Positions 27,575 through 36,401 of a DNA stretch of 64,000 nucleotides are shown piece after piece. Under the pieces are notes generated by a model. The model was not told the origin of the DNA. It saw nothing but the letters and a program-made list of their open reading frames with translations, and did not search any database. Made by a program: the position numbers and the translations under genes. Where the stretch lies: contig JAJDNM010000149.1 of NCBI GenBank assembly GCA_022340665.1, positions 19,713-83,712 of the forward strand, read 5' to 3'. The DNA comes from Acidobacteriota bacterium (GTDB lineage: Bacteria > Acidobacteriota > Thermoanaerobaculia > Thermoanaerobaculales > Sulfomarinibacteraceae). Positions within the stretch are counted from its first letter, which is position 1. Every line of letters begins with the position of its first letter.

Positions 27575-28420
27575 CTAGCCCTCAATCCGCTTCGCCAACC
27601 ACGCCTCCATCCGATCGAAGACCTCCTCCTTCTCCGGCTCGTTGAACATTTCGTGGTACAGCCCGTCCCATTCGACGTAATCGACCAGATGATCAGGCGC
27701 ATTTGCGACCCATCTTCTGGTTGCAGCCGGGTCGGCGAGGAGGTCGTCGCCTGACTGCATCACCAGGGTTGGCAGGGTAAGCGAAGGTGCCCGGGCCAGG
27801 GTATCGGCGTGCGCTCTCAGGACCGAGGTGAACCACCTGGCCGACACGGTGTCGCTGACCAGCGGATCGTTGATATAGGCCTCGGGAACCGCCGGGTCGT
27901 GACTGAGCGCGCTCGGCTCCGCAGGTTTCGAAAACATCAGCTTGGGTACGAACGTCGAGACGATGTTCGCCACCATGTGCAGGGCTGGCGGTGGAGCCGC
28001 GCTCGGGTGGACGCCGAGGAAGGGTGACGACACGACGATTCCCGCGAGCCCAGTCGGGTGGATCAGGGCGTCTCGGAGCGTGATCAGCCCTCCCTGGGAG
28101 TGGCCAACCAGAAAGAGCGGCAGGTCGGGTTGCGCCTCGCCGACCAGCGTGCGGACGGCAGCGAGATCGGTCAGGAATTCGTCAAAAGAATCCACGTGCA
28201 CCCGAAGTCCGGGGCTCCGGCCGTGACCCCGATAGTCGTGCGCCCAGCAGTCGAAACCGGCCTCGGCGAAATGATCGAGAACATGGACATAACGGCCCGT
28301 GTGCTCGGCGAGTCCATGGACAATGAGCAGCGCTGCGCGAGGGTCGCCTTCGGGCGAGTGGCGACGCCAGAAGAGTCGATTGCCGTCGGCACTCTTTGTC
28401 CATCCCTGATCTGTTTTCAC
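27575..28420 (-). CDS. Alpha/beta hydrolase, monoacylglycerol lipase-like
   Basis: 281 residues. The GTG at 28420 overlaps the glpK stop by four bases (GTGA) and has a GGGAGGG ribosome site, so it is preferred over the longer frame, which only shadows glpK. The fold marks are LIVHGLAEHTGRY (oxyanion region), DYRGHGRS, and nucleophile elbow GHSQGG. A catalytic Asp lies in QSGDDLLADP and the His in GLYHEMFNEPEKEEV. This matches the MGL/lysophospholipase group that releases glycerol from monoglycerides. Coupling with glycerol kinase supports a role in glycerolipid use. No signal peptide, so cytoplasmic. Confidence 0.9.
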   Translation of the reverse strand: MKTDQGWTKSADGNRLFWRRHSPEGDPRAALLIVHGLAEHTGRYVHVLDHFAEAGFDCWAHDYRGHGRSPGLRVHVDSFDEFLTDLAAVRTLVGEAQPDLPLFLVGHSQGGLITLRDALIHPTGLAGIVVSSPFLGVHPSAAPPPALHMVANIVSTFVPKLMFSKPAEPSALSHDPAVPEAYINDPLVSDTVSARWFTSVLRAHADTLARAPSLTLPTLVMQSGDDLLADPAATRRWVANAPDHLVDYVEWDGLYHEMFNEPEKEEVFDRMEAWLAKRIEG

Positions 28421-29922
28421 CCGTTTCCCTCCCGACGGTCCGCGCGCACCCGATCGACCGCCAGTTGCCACCCTCGATAGAGTTCGTCTCGATCGGCGGC
28501 CTTCATCTCGGGTTCGAATCGGCGGTCCTCCTGCCACGCGCCAATAAGCTCTTCGGGATTGCGCCACATGCCGGTGCACAGCCCGGCGAGAAAGGCGGAC
28601 CCCGCAGCGGTCGTCTCCAACAGGCGAGGGCGAACCACAGGTACGCCGAGGATGTCGGCTTGGAACTGCATCAGGAAATTGTTGGCGGCCGCACCGCCAT
28701 CGGCTCGGAGTTCATGGATCGGTTCGGCCGAGTCGCTGTTCATTGCGTCGACGACGTCGCGCGTCTGGTAGGCAATGCTCTCCAAAGTGGCGCGAATGAT
28801 TTGTTCGCGGCCGCTGCCCCGTGTGAGACCCACGACCGCTCCGCGCGCCTCCATGTCCCAATAGGGTGCACCCAAACCGGCAAACGCCGGCACGACGTAC
28901 ACGCCCTGTGTGTCGTTCACCCGCATGGCGACCTCTTCGGTCTCAACAGCGCTGCCGACGAGACCCATCTCATCGCGAAGCCACTGAATGGCGGCGCCTG
29001 TCGTGAAGACGGAGCCTTCCAAGGCGTACGCCGCGTTCCCGTGGGCGTCGCAACAGACGGTGGTCAGCAGTCCGCAGCTGCTTCTATGGAGTTCGGAACC
29101 GGTGTTTTTCATCACGAAGCAACCGGTGCCATAGGTGTTCTTCACCGTTCCCGGTTGCCAACATCCCTGGCCGTAGAGCGCGGCCTGCTGGTCGCCCGCC
29201 ATACCCGCCACCGGAATGCCGCCGGGCAGGGCGCCGGCGGGAACCGTGGTTCCGAAGGTCCAGGAGCTCGGTTTGATTTCAGGCAGCATGGCTTCGGGCA
29301 CTCCGAAAATATCGAGCAGCTCGGGGTCCCAGGCGAGCTTCCGTATGTCGTAGAGAAGGGTTCTGGAAGCATTGGTCGGTTCGGTAGCGTGGACCTCGCC
29401 TCCGGTGAGTTTGTAGAGCATCCACGTATCGATGGTGCCAAAGACAATCTCGCCCGCTTCGGCGCGTGGTCTCGCGTCCGGGTGGTGATCGAGGATCCAT
29501 TTCACCTTCGAACCGGAGAAATAGGGATCGACAACCAGTCCCGTGTGCGCGGCGATCAGAGGCTCGAGACCGTCGTCACGGATCTGTTGGCAAATGTCCG
29601 CAGTCTGGCGGCTCTGCCACACGATTGCGCGATGAACAGGTTCGCCGCTGGCCCGATCCCACACCACGGTGGTCTCGCGCTGGTTGGTGACCCCGACGGC
29701 GCGGAGCTCGCCATCGGCCAGCCCGGCCTCTTCCAGTGCGACACCAATCACGCTGAGAGACACCCGCCAGATTTCCTCCGGGTCGTGTTCGACCCAACCG
29801 GGCTGCGGGTAGTACTGGCTGAACTCCTCGGTCGCACGTCCGAGGACCCTTCCGTCGCGGTCGAGCACCAAGGCGGTCGACCCAGTGGTCCCCTGGTCGA
29901 TCGCGAGCACGGCGTCAGGCAT
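28417..29922 (-). CDS. glpK: Glycerol kinase
   Basis: 501 residues, the standard length. It phosphorylates glycerol to glycerol 3-phosphate with ATP. The start at 29922 gives the family N-terminus MPDAVLAIDQGTTGSTALV; the longer frame is noncoding. FGGY-kinase blocks include GVTNQRETTVVWD, WQSRQT, FGTIDTWMLYKLTGG, GMAGDQQAALYGQ, KNTYGTGCFVMKNTG and the RADGGAAANNFLMQ segment. It is the first gene of a two-gene operon with the monoglyceride lipase. No glpF or glpD is nearby. Confidence 0.96.
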   Translation of the reverse strand: MPDAVLAIDQGTTGSTALVLDRDGRVLGRATEEFSQYYPQPGWVEHDPEEIWRVSLSVIGVALEEAGLADGELRAVGVTNQRETTVVWDRASGEPVHRAIVWQSRQTADICQQIRDDGLEPLIAAHTGLVVDPYFSGSKVKWILDHHPDARPRAEAGEIVFGTIDTWMLYKLTGGEVHATEPTNASRTLLYDIRKLAWDPELLDIFGVPEAMLPEIKPSSWTFGTTVPAGALPGGIPVAGMAGDQQAALYGQGCWQPGTVKNTYGTGCFVMKNTGSELHRSSCGLLTTVCCDAHGNAAYALEGSVFTTGAAIQWLRDEMGLVGSAVETEEVAMRVNDTQGVYVVPAFAGLGAPYWDMEARGAVVGLTRGSGREQIIRATLESIAYQTRDVVDAMNSDSAEPIHELRADGGAAANNFLMQFQADILGVPVVRPRLLETTAAGSAFLAGLCTGMWRNPEELIGAWQEDRRFEPEMKAADRDELYRGWQLAVDRVRADRREGNG

Positions 29923-29988
29923 GCATCCTCCCCGTGGTAGTGTACTGAAGATAATCCGGGTTGAGATTTTCGGCTGCGAGGAGGCGAG

Positions 29989-31050
29989 ATGGATAGACTG
30001 ATCGAAGTGGTTCGGAGCCTGATACCGATGACGATCGTGATCATCATCGGTGTCGGTGCCATGTCCATTCTCAACCGACGCATCGTCAAGAAAAGTGCCG
30101 ATATGGCGGAAAAGGGCACCTTCAGGCGACAGATGGCCATGACCTTCACGTCGCTCATCTTCGTTGTCGCTATCCTCGTCACGGCTCCGCTCGATGACGG
30201 GGTTCGCGGAAACCTGATTTCCCTCTTCGGAATCGCGCTTACAGGTGTCATCGCGTTGTCCTCGGCGACTCTGGCATCGAACGCGATGGCGGGTCTGATG
30301 CTTCGCGCGATTGAAAACTTCAAACATGGCGACTTCATCAGTTGCGGCGATCTCTTCGGTCGGGTGACCGAACGCGGCCTCTTCCACACCGAGATCCAGA
30401 ATCAGTACTCGGATCTCATCACCCTGCCGAATCTGTACCTCGCCACCAACCCGGTCACGGTCGTTCGTTCGTCAGGCTCGTTCGTGGCTGCAAGACTCTC
30501 GCTGGGATACGACCTCCAACACGACGAAATCGAGGCTCTCCTTCTCAGCGCTGCGGAGCACACCGGTCTGGTCGAGGCCTTCGTGCGCATTCGTGAGCTC
30601 GGAGATTTCTCGGTGACCTACGAGGTCGTCGGAAGGCTAGCAGACACCAAGAAGTTCCTCGGCGCGAAGTCGACCCTCAACCGAGCCGTGCTCGACACCC
30701 TGCATCAGGCCGGTGTCGAGATCGTCTCGCCGACCTTTGTGTACCAGAGGCGGGCACAGGCTGACCGGGCGTTCATTCCTGAGATTCCCTCCGACAAGCC
30801 GGTCGAACAGACCCGGGAGCGGGCTCCCGATGCGCTTGTCTTTGACAAAGCTGACCAGGTGGAGAAGGTGGAGGATCTCCGCGCCCGCCTGACCGAGCTC
30901 GACAAGGAGATCGGCGAGCTTGGTGAGAAGGCGAAACGTGCGACTGAAGACGAGGCGGAACAGATCGAAGAAACGATCACGATCCGCAAACGGGTTCGCG
31001 AGCGGCTGGTCGCGCGAATCGCTGAACTCGAAAAGAAGGTGGACGAGTAG
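29989..31050 (+). CDS. MscS-family small-conductance mechanosensitive channel-like protein
   Basis: 353 residues after a GAGGAGG ribosome site. Three hydrophobic segments (about 5-28, 50-70 and 75-100) are followed by the pore-lining/beta-domain signature SSATLASNAMAGLMLRA and NFKHGDFI, as in MscS. The cytoplasmic domain covers residues 110-255. After that comes an atypical tail of about 90 residues, highly charged (RARLTELDKEIGELGEKAKRA onward in register), that should form a long coiled coil. It may let the channel oligomer bind partners. Divergent from glpK with 66 bp between starts. Confidence 0.85.
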   Translation: MDRLIEVVRSLIPMTIVIIIGVGAMSILNRRIVKKSADMAEKGTFRRQMAMTFTSLIFVVAILVTAPLDDGVRGNLISLFGIALTGVIALSSATLASNAMAGLMLRAIENFKHGDFISCGDLFGRVTERGLFHTEIQNQYSDLITLPNLYLATNPVTVVRSSGSFVAARLSLGYDLQHDEIEALLLSAAEHTGLVEAFVRIRELGDFSVTYEVVGRLADTKKFLGAKSTLNRAVLDTLHQAGVEIVSPTFVYQRRAQADRAFIPEIPSDKPVEQTRERAPDALVFDKADQVEKVEDLRARLTELDKEIGELGEKAKRATEDEAEQIEETITIRKRVRERLVARIAELEKKVDE

Positions 31051-31068
31051 TCGTCCACCCCTCCTCGC

Positions 31069-31199
31069 ATTTCGGATTTGGAATTTCCCGCCCACCCTAA
31101 AAGCGTTTTCTGGGGTCGTACTAGAGAGCAGTACACTGAAAGCCCGCACCGAGAATCCAACATCCAGCATCCAGAATCCAGCATCCAGAATCTCGACCC
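31069..31199. repeat. Composite repeat: ATTC words, C-rich core and CATCCAG words
   Basis: In order: TTTCGGATTTGGAATTTCCCG joined to CCCACCC, a spacer, then CAACATCCAGCATCCAGAATC repeated. It joins the class-A and class-B word families in one element, showing that they are parts of one modular unit. It lies between the convergent channel and aminotransferase genes. Confidence 0.65.
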
Positions 31200-32432
31200 T
31201 CAACCCAACGCCCGATCTAAGACCTCGATCAGGCGATCAATCTCTTCGGGTGTGTTGTAGTGCACCAGGCTGGTCCTGACGACGCCATCCTCAGGAATCA
31301 GCCCGGCGGCCTCGCACAGGTGGTAGGCGTACATGTGGCCATGGCGAATGCCGATTCCGGATCGGTCCACCTCTTCGGTGATCTCGGCAGAGCTCTTGGA
31401 TTCGTGTACGAAGCTGATAGTGCCGACGCGCGACGGCCCGGCGTCGGTCGGACCGAAGATCCGCACGTCGTCTCGCGAACGCAGGTACTCGATGAGGCGG
31501 GCCTGGAGCGGAAGCTCACAGGCGGTCATCACATCGAATGCGCGCTCGACTGCCGCCCGATCCAACAGCTCCGGGTCGGGAATGTCGGCGAGGAAAGCCA
31601 GGTAATGGCGCAATCCGCGGATGCCGGCGCAACCCTCGTGATTGACCCCGCCGACCTCGAACTTGTAGGGCAGCTCATCCTCCGGAACGAAGAAATGGTT
31701 CGGTCCCGGCAGCTCGGCAATCGCATCGCGTCGTCCCCACAGGGCGGCCATATGCGGGCCATAGACCTTGTAGGCCGAGTACGCATACCAGTCGACCGTC
31801 CAGGCCGAAACGTTCATCGCGCGGTGGGGTGCATAGGCGACTCCGTCCACCACCACCCGGGCCCCGGCCGCGTGGACCAACGAGGTGATCGCCTCAATAT
31901 CCACAATGCCTCCGAGGAGGTTGGATACGTGAGGGAATGCGACGAGAGCGGTGCGGTCGGTGAGGAGGGTTTCGAGCGCCTCGAGCGGACACTCGTACGT
32001 GGCCGGATTCATCTTCCACCAGCGAAGGGTAAAGCCAAGCCGTTCCAGGTTTTTCCACGGACCGACGTTTGCCTCGTGCCCGGTCTGCGCGACGATGATC
32101 TCTGCGTCGGTCGCGAGCACCCGTGCGTAAGCACCCGAGAGCATCTGCAGGAGGGCCGACGTAGACGGACCGAGGATCACCTCGCCGTCGCCCCCGTTCA
32201 TCATCAGGCGGACAAAATCGTGCGCCTCATCGACCAGTTCCGTCGCACGCTGCGACAGGGGATAGCTGGCGCCAATCTGCACATAGGTCGTCAGCATGTA
32301 GTCGCGGATACTGTCAACCACGATCGCCGGTACCTGCGATCCGCCGGCGTTCTCCAGATACACGGTGTTCCCCGCGAGGGCAGGAAACTGCGAGCGAATC
32401 CGCTCACGATCGTCGCTTGAAATCTGAATCAT
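31200..32432 (-). CDS. Class V aminotransferase, cysteine-desulfurase-like
   Basis: 410 residues from the ATG at 32432. The N-terminal VYLENAGGSQVP is the hallmark of the TIGR01976-type cysteine desulfurase-like group. PLP site: Lys in SAYKVYGPHMAALWG, cofactor contacts in VDGVAYAPHRAMNV and TGHEANVGPW. The group resembles SufS/NifS, but its members are not proven desulfurases. I see no clear active-site cysteine loop; the segment FGPTDAGPSRVGTISFV occupies that part. Function open: desulfurase, selenocysteine lyase or kynureninase-like. Cytoplasmic. It diverges from the CPBP gene. Confidence 0.85.
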   Translation of the reverse strand: MIQISSDDRERIRSQFPALAGNTVYLENAGGSQVPAIVVDSIRDYMLTTYVQIGASYPLSQRATELVDEAHDFVRLMMNGGDGEVILGPSTSALLQMLSGAYARVLATDAEIIVAQTGHEANVGPWKNLERLGFTLRWWKMNPATYECPLEALETLLTDRTALVAFPHVSNLLGGIVDIEAITSLVHAAGARVVVDGVAYAPHRAMNVSAWTVDWYAYSAYKVYGPHMAALWGRRDAIAELPGPNHFFVPEDELPYKFEVGGVNHEGCAGIRGLRHYLAFLADIPDPELLDRAAVERAFDVMTACELPLQARLIEYLRSRDDVRIFGPTDAGPSRVGTISFVHESKSSAEITEEVDRSGIGIRHGHMYAYHLCEAAGLIPEDGVVRTSLVHYNTPEEIDRLIEVLDRALG

Positions 32433-32556
32433 CACGAGGTCCCCCCATCCAGAAATCGCAGAAGGCTGCCCGCAGATTATGGTTGAATTCGCCGTGTCGG
32501 TCGAGTGTTTCGAAAAACTCGCCGGGGTGCCAATCGTAAACGCTCGAGGAGGCATT

Positions 32557-33675
32557 GTGGTAGAGAACCTGGATTCCGGAAGCTCGTTGCAACAGACCCT
32601 GGATCGCGATGTACCTCAACCCGAGAGCCTGGTGCGGCGCCTTTTCAAGAACCGGTTCGGCCACTGGCGAGCTGGATGGCGTCTGTTGGTGTACCTGGTT
32701 GCGGCGTTCGCCCTCGGCAAACTCATCACGACAGGCCTCAGACTCTTCATGGGCAATCCTGCCGAGGCGCCGTTCGACTCGTGGCTTCACTCCGTTCTCT
32801 GGGTTGTGGCGAACTTTGGACTGATCGCCGGGGCACTGCTCGTGCTCCGCTGGCTCGACCGGCGACCGGCCGCCCTGCTTGGTCTCAGTCTCACTCCCGG
32901 CTGGGTTCGAGAATCCGCCGTGGGTCTCGTCTGGGGCGTCGGTGCGACCGGCGTCCTAACCGTGATCCTGATCGTGTCGGGATCGGTATCGTTCGCCGTG
33001 TCGCCGCAGCCTGCCGAGAGCCTGGCCACGATGCCGCGATACCTGTTCATTTTTCTCATGGCGGCCACAGTGGAGGAATTGGTCTTCCGGGGCTATCCTC
33101 TGCAGGTGCTTGCGGAGGGGAGCAGGCGCTGGATCGCGGGTGCTCTCCTGTGCATCGTTTTCACGATGGGGCACGCGAACAACCCCGACGTCACGATCAT
33201 CGGAATCGTCAACATTTTCCTCGCCTCGATCATGCTCACCGTGCTCTATTTTCAGACCCGGCGTCTGTGGCTGCCGATCGCGGTTCACGTGTCGTGGAAC
33301 TTCAGCCAGAGCTGGCTGCTGGGCTTCGACGTCAGCGGCATCAAGATCGACGATCAGCTGATTATCATGACGCCAACCGGTGCGGACCTGATCACCGGCG
33401 GTGAGTTCGGGCTCGAGGGCAGCATCCTGTCGACCATTCTGTTTGTCGTCGTGATCGTCTGGTTGCTCGCGAGTCCGGTTCTTCGACCGACGGGCGAGGT
33501 CGCGGCCCTCTGGGCGCCGTACCCAGCAGGGTTCGGGCTCGAGCCCGCCCTCCCGCCCGATGCTGGTGACTCGATGCTGGATGCTCGGCACGCGCGCCTA
33601 TCGGGATCCGAAATGGAATCGGACTTTGCCGATACCGAGATGTCGGACACCGAGGATCGGGTATCGAAGATCTAG
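32557..33675 (+). CDS. CPBP-family intramembrane protease
   Basis: 372 residues from a GTG at 32557 with a GAGGAGG site; the frame is open further upstream but lacks signal-like content. It has eight or so TM helices. CPBP (Abi) motifs: EELVFRGYPL (catalytic Glu pair and Arg), FTMGHANNP with the zinc/catalytic His, and HVSWNFSQ. This family includes Rce1-type CAAX proteases and bacteriocin-immunity proteins. The last about 35 residues (DSMLDARHARLSGSEM onward) are encoded by repeat-derived DNA, and the stop overlaps the convergent Fe-S gene by four bases. Confidence 0.88.
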   Translation: MVENLDSGSSLQQTLDRDVPQPESLVRRLFKNRFGHWRAGWRLLVYLVAAFALGKLITTGLRLFMGNPAEAPFDSWLHSVLWVVANFGLIAGALLVLRWLDRRPAALLGLSLTPGWVRESAVGLVWGVGATGVLTVILIVSGSVSFAVSPQPAESLATMPRYLFIFLMAATVEELVFRGYPLQVLAEGSRRWIAGALLCIVFTMGHANNPDVTIIGIVNIFLASIMLTVLYFQTRRLWLPIAVHVSWNFSQSWLLGFDVSGIKIDDQLIIMTPTGADLITGGEFGLEGSILSTILFVVVIVWLLASPVLRPTGEVAALWAPYPAGFGLEPALPPDAGDSMLDARHARLSGSEMESDFADTEMSDTEDRVSKI

Positions 33676-34985
33676 GTTGAAGTCGGCCGCTCTTGATTCC
33701 ACTGAATGAGGCGATCGAGGTAGCGAGAGCCGAGCTGACCGCGCGCCAGGGACTGTTTGATCGGTGGGAGTTGGAGGATGACCCCAAGCACTGCCGCCAT
33801 GGCGCGATGGCTGGCCAGGGCGTGGTTGTCGAAAATCAAATGCTGTAGGGTGCCTCGTTCGACCGCCATGACAACCGTACGCCGGACCGAGTCGACGGGC
33901 GTGATGACCCGTTCCTCTCGTGGCTTCAAAGTGATGCCGTGCTCCGGACACGCCGGAACGCAGACTCCGCAGCCCAGGCACAGGTCTTCGTCGAGCTTCG
34001 CGATCTTCCGTTTCGGTTTGGCTGAATCGTTCGCCGACACCAGCGTCATGGCTTCCACCGGGCAGGCCGCAACGCATTTGCCGCAGCCTTTGCATAGGTC
34101 TGAGTCGTGCACGGGCAGGAAGTTAGTGGTATGCACCGGATGCAGGTGGCCGAATCGACGGGCTGCAATCATTGCTTCGCAGCAACAGCCACAGCAGTTG
34201 CAGATGAAGTTGACCCGCTGCTGGACGTTCTCGCCGAACTGGACGAGTCCCAGATCGCGGGCCTCCTGGAGAAGATCGAGGCACTCCGTAGAATCGACTG
34301 CGCGGGCATGGCCGTGCCGGGTCAGGGCCGCAGCAGACGTGTTGAACGTCATGCAGATGCTCGTTGGTGCCGAGCATGCGCGCCCGAGGTGATCCATTTT
34401 GTGCCGGCAATAACACATGCCGACGCCGATATGATCTGCGCTGTCGACGATGAAGCTCGCCCGTTCGAAGTCCAGGACCTCCAGCCCGCTGTCACTCGGG
34501 AGTGATGGTTCCGAGACGAACGTCCGGCCCAGCTGAGTCTCTCCTTTGGTGAAAAGGTTTTTGATGAAATCCTCTTCGACGTTCAGGTATTGGTAAAAGA
34601 GTTCGGCTAGGACCTCCTGGTCGAGATCGTCGCGGATCCGCATCATCGAGAACTCGAAAAAGCCGGCCATCGGCGGTGGTAGGACGTAGCTGGTGTCTCC
34701 TTCGGATTCGATGTCGACCAATATCGCGCGGCTGGCCAGTCGGTCGAGGACCGAACGCGCGGCGTCGACCGGCATCTTCCACGCCCGGGCGGCCCTCTCG
34801 GCAGTGAAAGGTCTGATGGGGAGTTCGGCGACGAGCTCCGCCTCGCGCTCCGAGAACAGCATTTCGAGGATGCGGAAGAGAAGCTCCGATGGCGGTGCAC
34901 CCTGAGGGAAGCGGTTGATCCGATCCGTCAGATCGAGGTAGCCCTGCTTCACGGTCCTGTGAGCCACTGGAATCTCCGAGGACAT
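33672..34985 (-). CDS. Cysteine-rich 4Fe-4S ferredoxin-type protein with helical N-terminal domain
   Basis: 437 residues from the ATG at 34985. The N-terminal 110 residues are helical and winged-helix-like (PFTAERAARAWKMPVDAARSVLDRLASR is one such segment, read in parts). A middle domain has GMCYCRHKMDHLGRAC and the unusual run NFICNCCGCCCEAM. Two classic [4Fe-4S] motifs follow: CKGCGKCVAACP and CLGCGVCVPACP. Such proteins occur in anaerobes as soluble redox adaptors of unknown partner. No oxidoreductase partner is adjacent, and the downstream gene is convergent. Confidence 0.85.
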   Translation of the reverse strand: MSSEIPVAHRTVKQGYLDLTDRINRFPQGAPPSELLFRILEMLFSEREAELVAELPIRPFTAERAARAWKMPVDAARSVLDRLASRAILVDIESEGDTSYVLPPPMAGFFEFSMMRIRDDLDQEVLAELFYQYLNVEEDFIKNLFTKGETQLGRTFVSEPSLPSDSGLEVLDFERASFIVDSADHIGVGMCYCRHKMDHLGRACSAPTSICMTFNTSAAALTRHGHARAVDSTECLDLLQEARDLGLVQFGENVQQRVNFICNCCGCCCEAMIAARRFGHLHPVHTTNFLPVHDSDLCKGCGKCVAACPVEAMTLVSANDSAKPKRKIAKLDEDLCLGCGVCVPACPEHGITLKPREERVITPVDSVRRTVVMAVERGTLQHLIFDNHALASHRAMAAVLGVILQLPPIKQSLARGQLGSRYLDRLIQWNQERPTST

Positions 34986-35366
34986 TATCGCAGGTCCCAC
35001 CCCATGCTCACCTGATCCGCGATCGTTGATACTTGATACTCGATGCTGGATGCTCGATGTCAAAAAATTGGATGTTAGATATTGGATATTAGATATCGGA
35101 TGTCAGATGTTGGATCTTCGGAGTTCTGCGCGGACTGGTGAGAACAGGTGACCTCGGACGGGCGGGCGGGAAACCCGAATCTGAATTACTGACGCCCTGC
35201 GGGCGTCGTGACTCACCGCCACCAGCGAATGGCCGTAGAATCTCCCAGCCGTCCTCTCCGGACCAGCTCACGCTGGGCCTACGATATCCACGGTTACGAC
35301 CACGAGTCCCTGTTGTCGGTGGGTTCGGAATTCAAACGAGAGTGTTATTCTCGGTTCAACGCGAAC
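34986..35366. repeat. Dense GATATTGGAT/GATGCTGGATG word-repeat gap
   Basis: From about 35025 to 35118 the DNA is a run of drifting words (GATACTTGATACTCGATGC, then GGATGTTAGATATTGGATA), locally AT-rich. Further right comes CGGGCGGGAAACCCGAATCTG, the G-rich core plus an ATTC word, and a GACGCCCTGCGGGCGTC hairpin (about 35190-35206). No gene is evident, except that the dehydrogenase frame may extend leftwards to 35208. Confidence 0.65.
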
Positions 35367-36401
35367 ATGGAACTTTCGGATCTGTACCGCCAAATGCTGC
35401 GGGCGCGCACGTTCGAGCTCGCCATCGAGGACCTCTGGCACCGGGGCCTGATCTCCGGGGAAATGCACCTTGGCACCGGCGAAGAGGCAGTGGCAGCCGG
35501 CGTCGTCACCCACCTCGGTGACGGTGAAGGACTTGCTCTCACCCATCGATGCTCTCCTGCTCTGGTGGTTCGAGGAGTACCACTGGTGCCGATGCTGCGT
35601 GAGCTGCTGGGTTGCGAGGACGGAATCTGTGGTGGCCGCGGCGGTCATATGCACCTGGCATCGAAAGAACATCTGGCGGCGGCCTCCGGCATCGTCGGTG
35701 CGTCACTGCCGACGGCCGCGGGCTTCGCTCTCGCCAACAGCCGCCTGCGGACGAACAGGGTTGCAGTGGCCTTCACCGGCACTGGCGCCATGAATTCCGG
35801 CATGGCCCTCGAAACCCTCAATCTGGCGGCCGCATGGTCACTGCCTTTGGTGGTCGTGTGTATCGATAACGGTTGGGCGATCACTACGGCTTCGGAGGCC
35901 CAGACCGGCGGCGACCTTGTCGATCGAGCCCGTGCCTTCGGCTTCACTGCCGACTCGGTCGACGGCAGCGACGTGCAGTCCGTTCATAAGAAAGCCGGAA
36001 AGCTGATCAACGCCGCACGCCGCGGCAAGGGTCCGGGTTTCCTCCTGGCCGAATGCCCCCGACTCGACGGTCATATTCTCGGCGACCCGCTGCTGAGGTT
36101 GGCGCGAAAGCCTCTGGCCGAGGGGAAGGACCTGTTCGCCAAGGTCATCTCGTCTGCAACTTCCAAAGGTGGCGGAGGCATCCGGGACAGGACGGGCGGC
36201 ATGACCCGGATGATGTCGACAATGGCGAAGGCACGACGGACTCCGGCCAGGGAGGGCCGTGACGACCCGATGCGCGCCGTGCGCAAGGCGATGGACAGGC
36301 AGAAGGCGGAACGGCAACGCATCGATTCCGAGGTCACAGAAGAGATCGAGGCCGCGGTGGAGGCTGCGCTCGCGGGCGTTGGGGAGTCTGACGATGCGTA
36401 A
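35367..36401 (+). CDS. Thiamine-diphosphate 2-oxoacid dehydrogenase E1 alpha subunit
   Basis: 344 residues from the ATG at 35367 (MELSDLYRQML); no start has a good ribosome site, and the frame extends to 35208. E1-alpha marks: YRQMLRARTFE, GRGGHMHLASKE, GIVGASLPTAAGFALAN and the TPP-binding stretch. In that stretch the usual GDG is GTG (Thr139), with DNGWAIT in place of NNGYAIS. Thr for the magnesium-ligating Asp is unusual. The C-terminus carries a basic extension rich in Gly and Met (GGMTRMMSTMAKARR). It overlaps the E1 beta gene, so they form one heterotetramer. Pyruvate, acetoin or branched-chain substrates are all possible; no E2/E3 gene is nearby. Confidence 0.87.
   Translation: MELSDLYRQMLRARTFELAIEDLWHRGLISGEMHLGTGEEAVAAGVVTHLGDGEGLALTHRCSPALVVRGVPLVPMLRELLGCEDGICGGRGGHMHLASKEHLAAASGIVGASLPTAAGFALANSRLRTNRVAVAFTGTGAMNSGMALETLNLAAAWSLPLVVVCIDNGWAITTASEAQTGGDLVDRARAFGFTADSVDGSDVQSVHKKAGKLINAARRGKGPGFLLAECPRLDGHILGDPLLRLARKPLAEGKDLFAKVISSATSKGGGGIRDRTGGMTRMMSTMAKARRTPAREGRDDPMRAVRKAMDRQKAERQRIDSEVTEEIEAAVEAALAGVGESDDA

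Noticed and set aside
28500..28540. tRNA T-arm-like GGTTCGAATC
   Set aside because: It lies inside glpK and no acceptor or anticodon stems can be drawn around it.
28396..29940. Long plus-strand frame of 514 codons opposite glpK
   Set aside because: It mirrors glycerol kinase on the other strand and shows no family features; high-GC antisense shadow.
31260..32420. 386-codon plus-strand frame opposite the aminotransferase
   Set aside because: The minus-strand gene has clear PLP motifs; the opposite frame has no recognisable domain.
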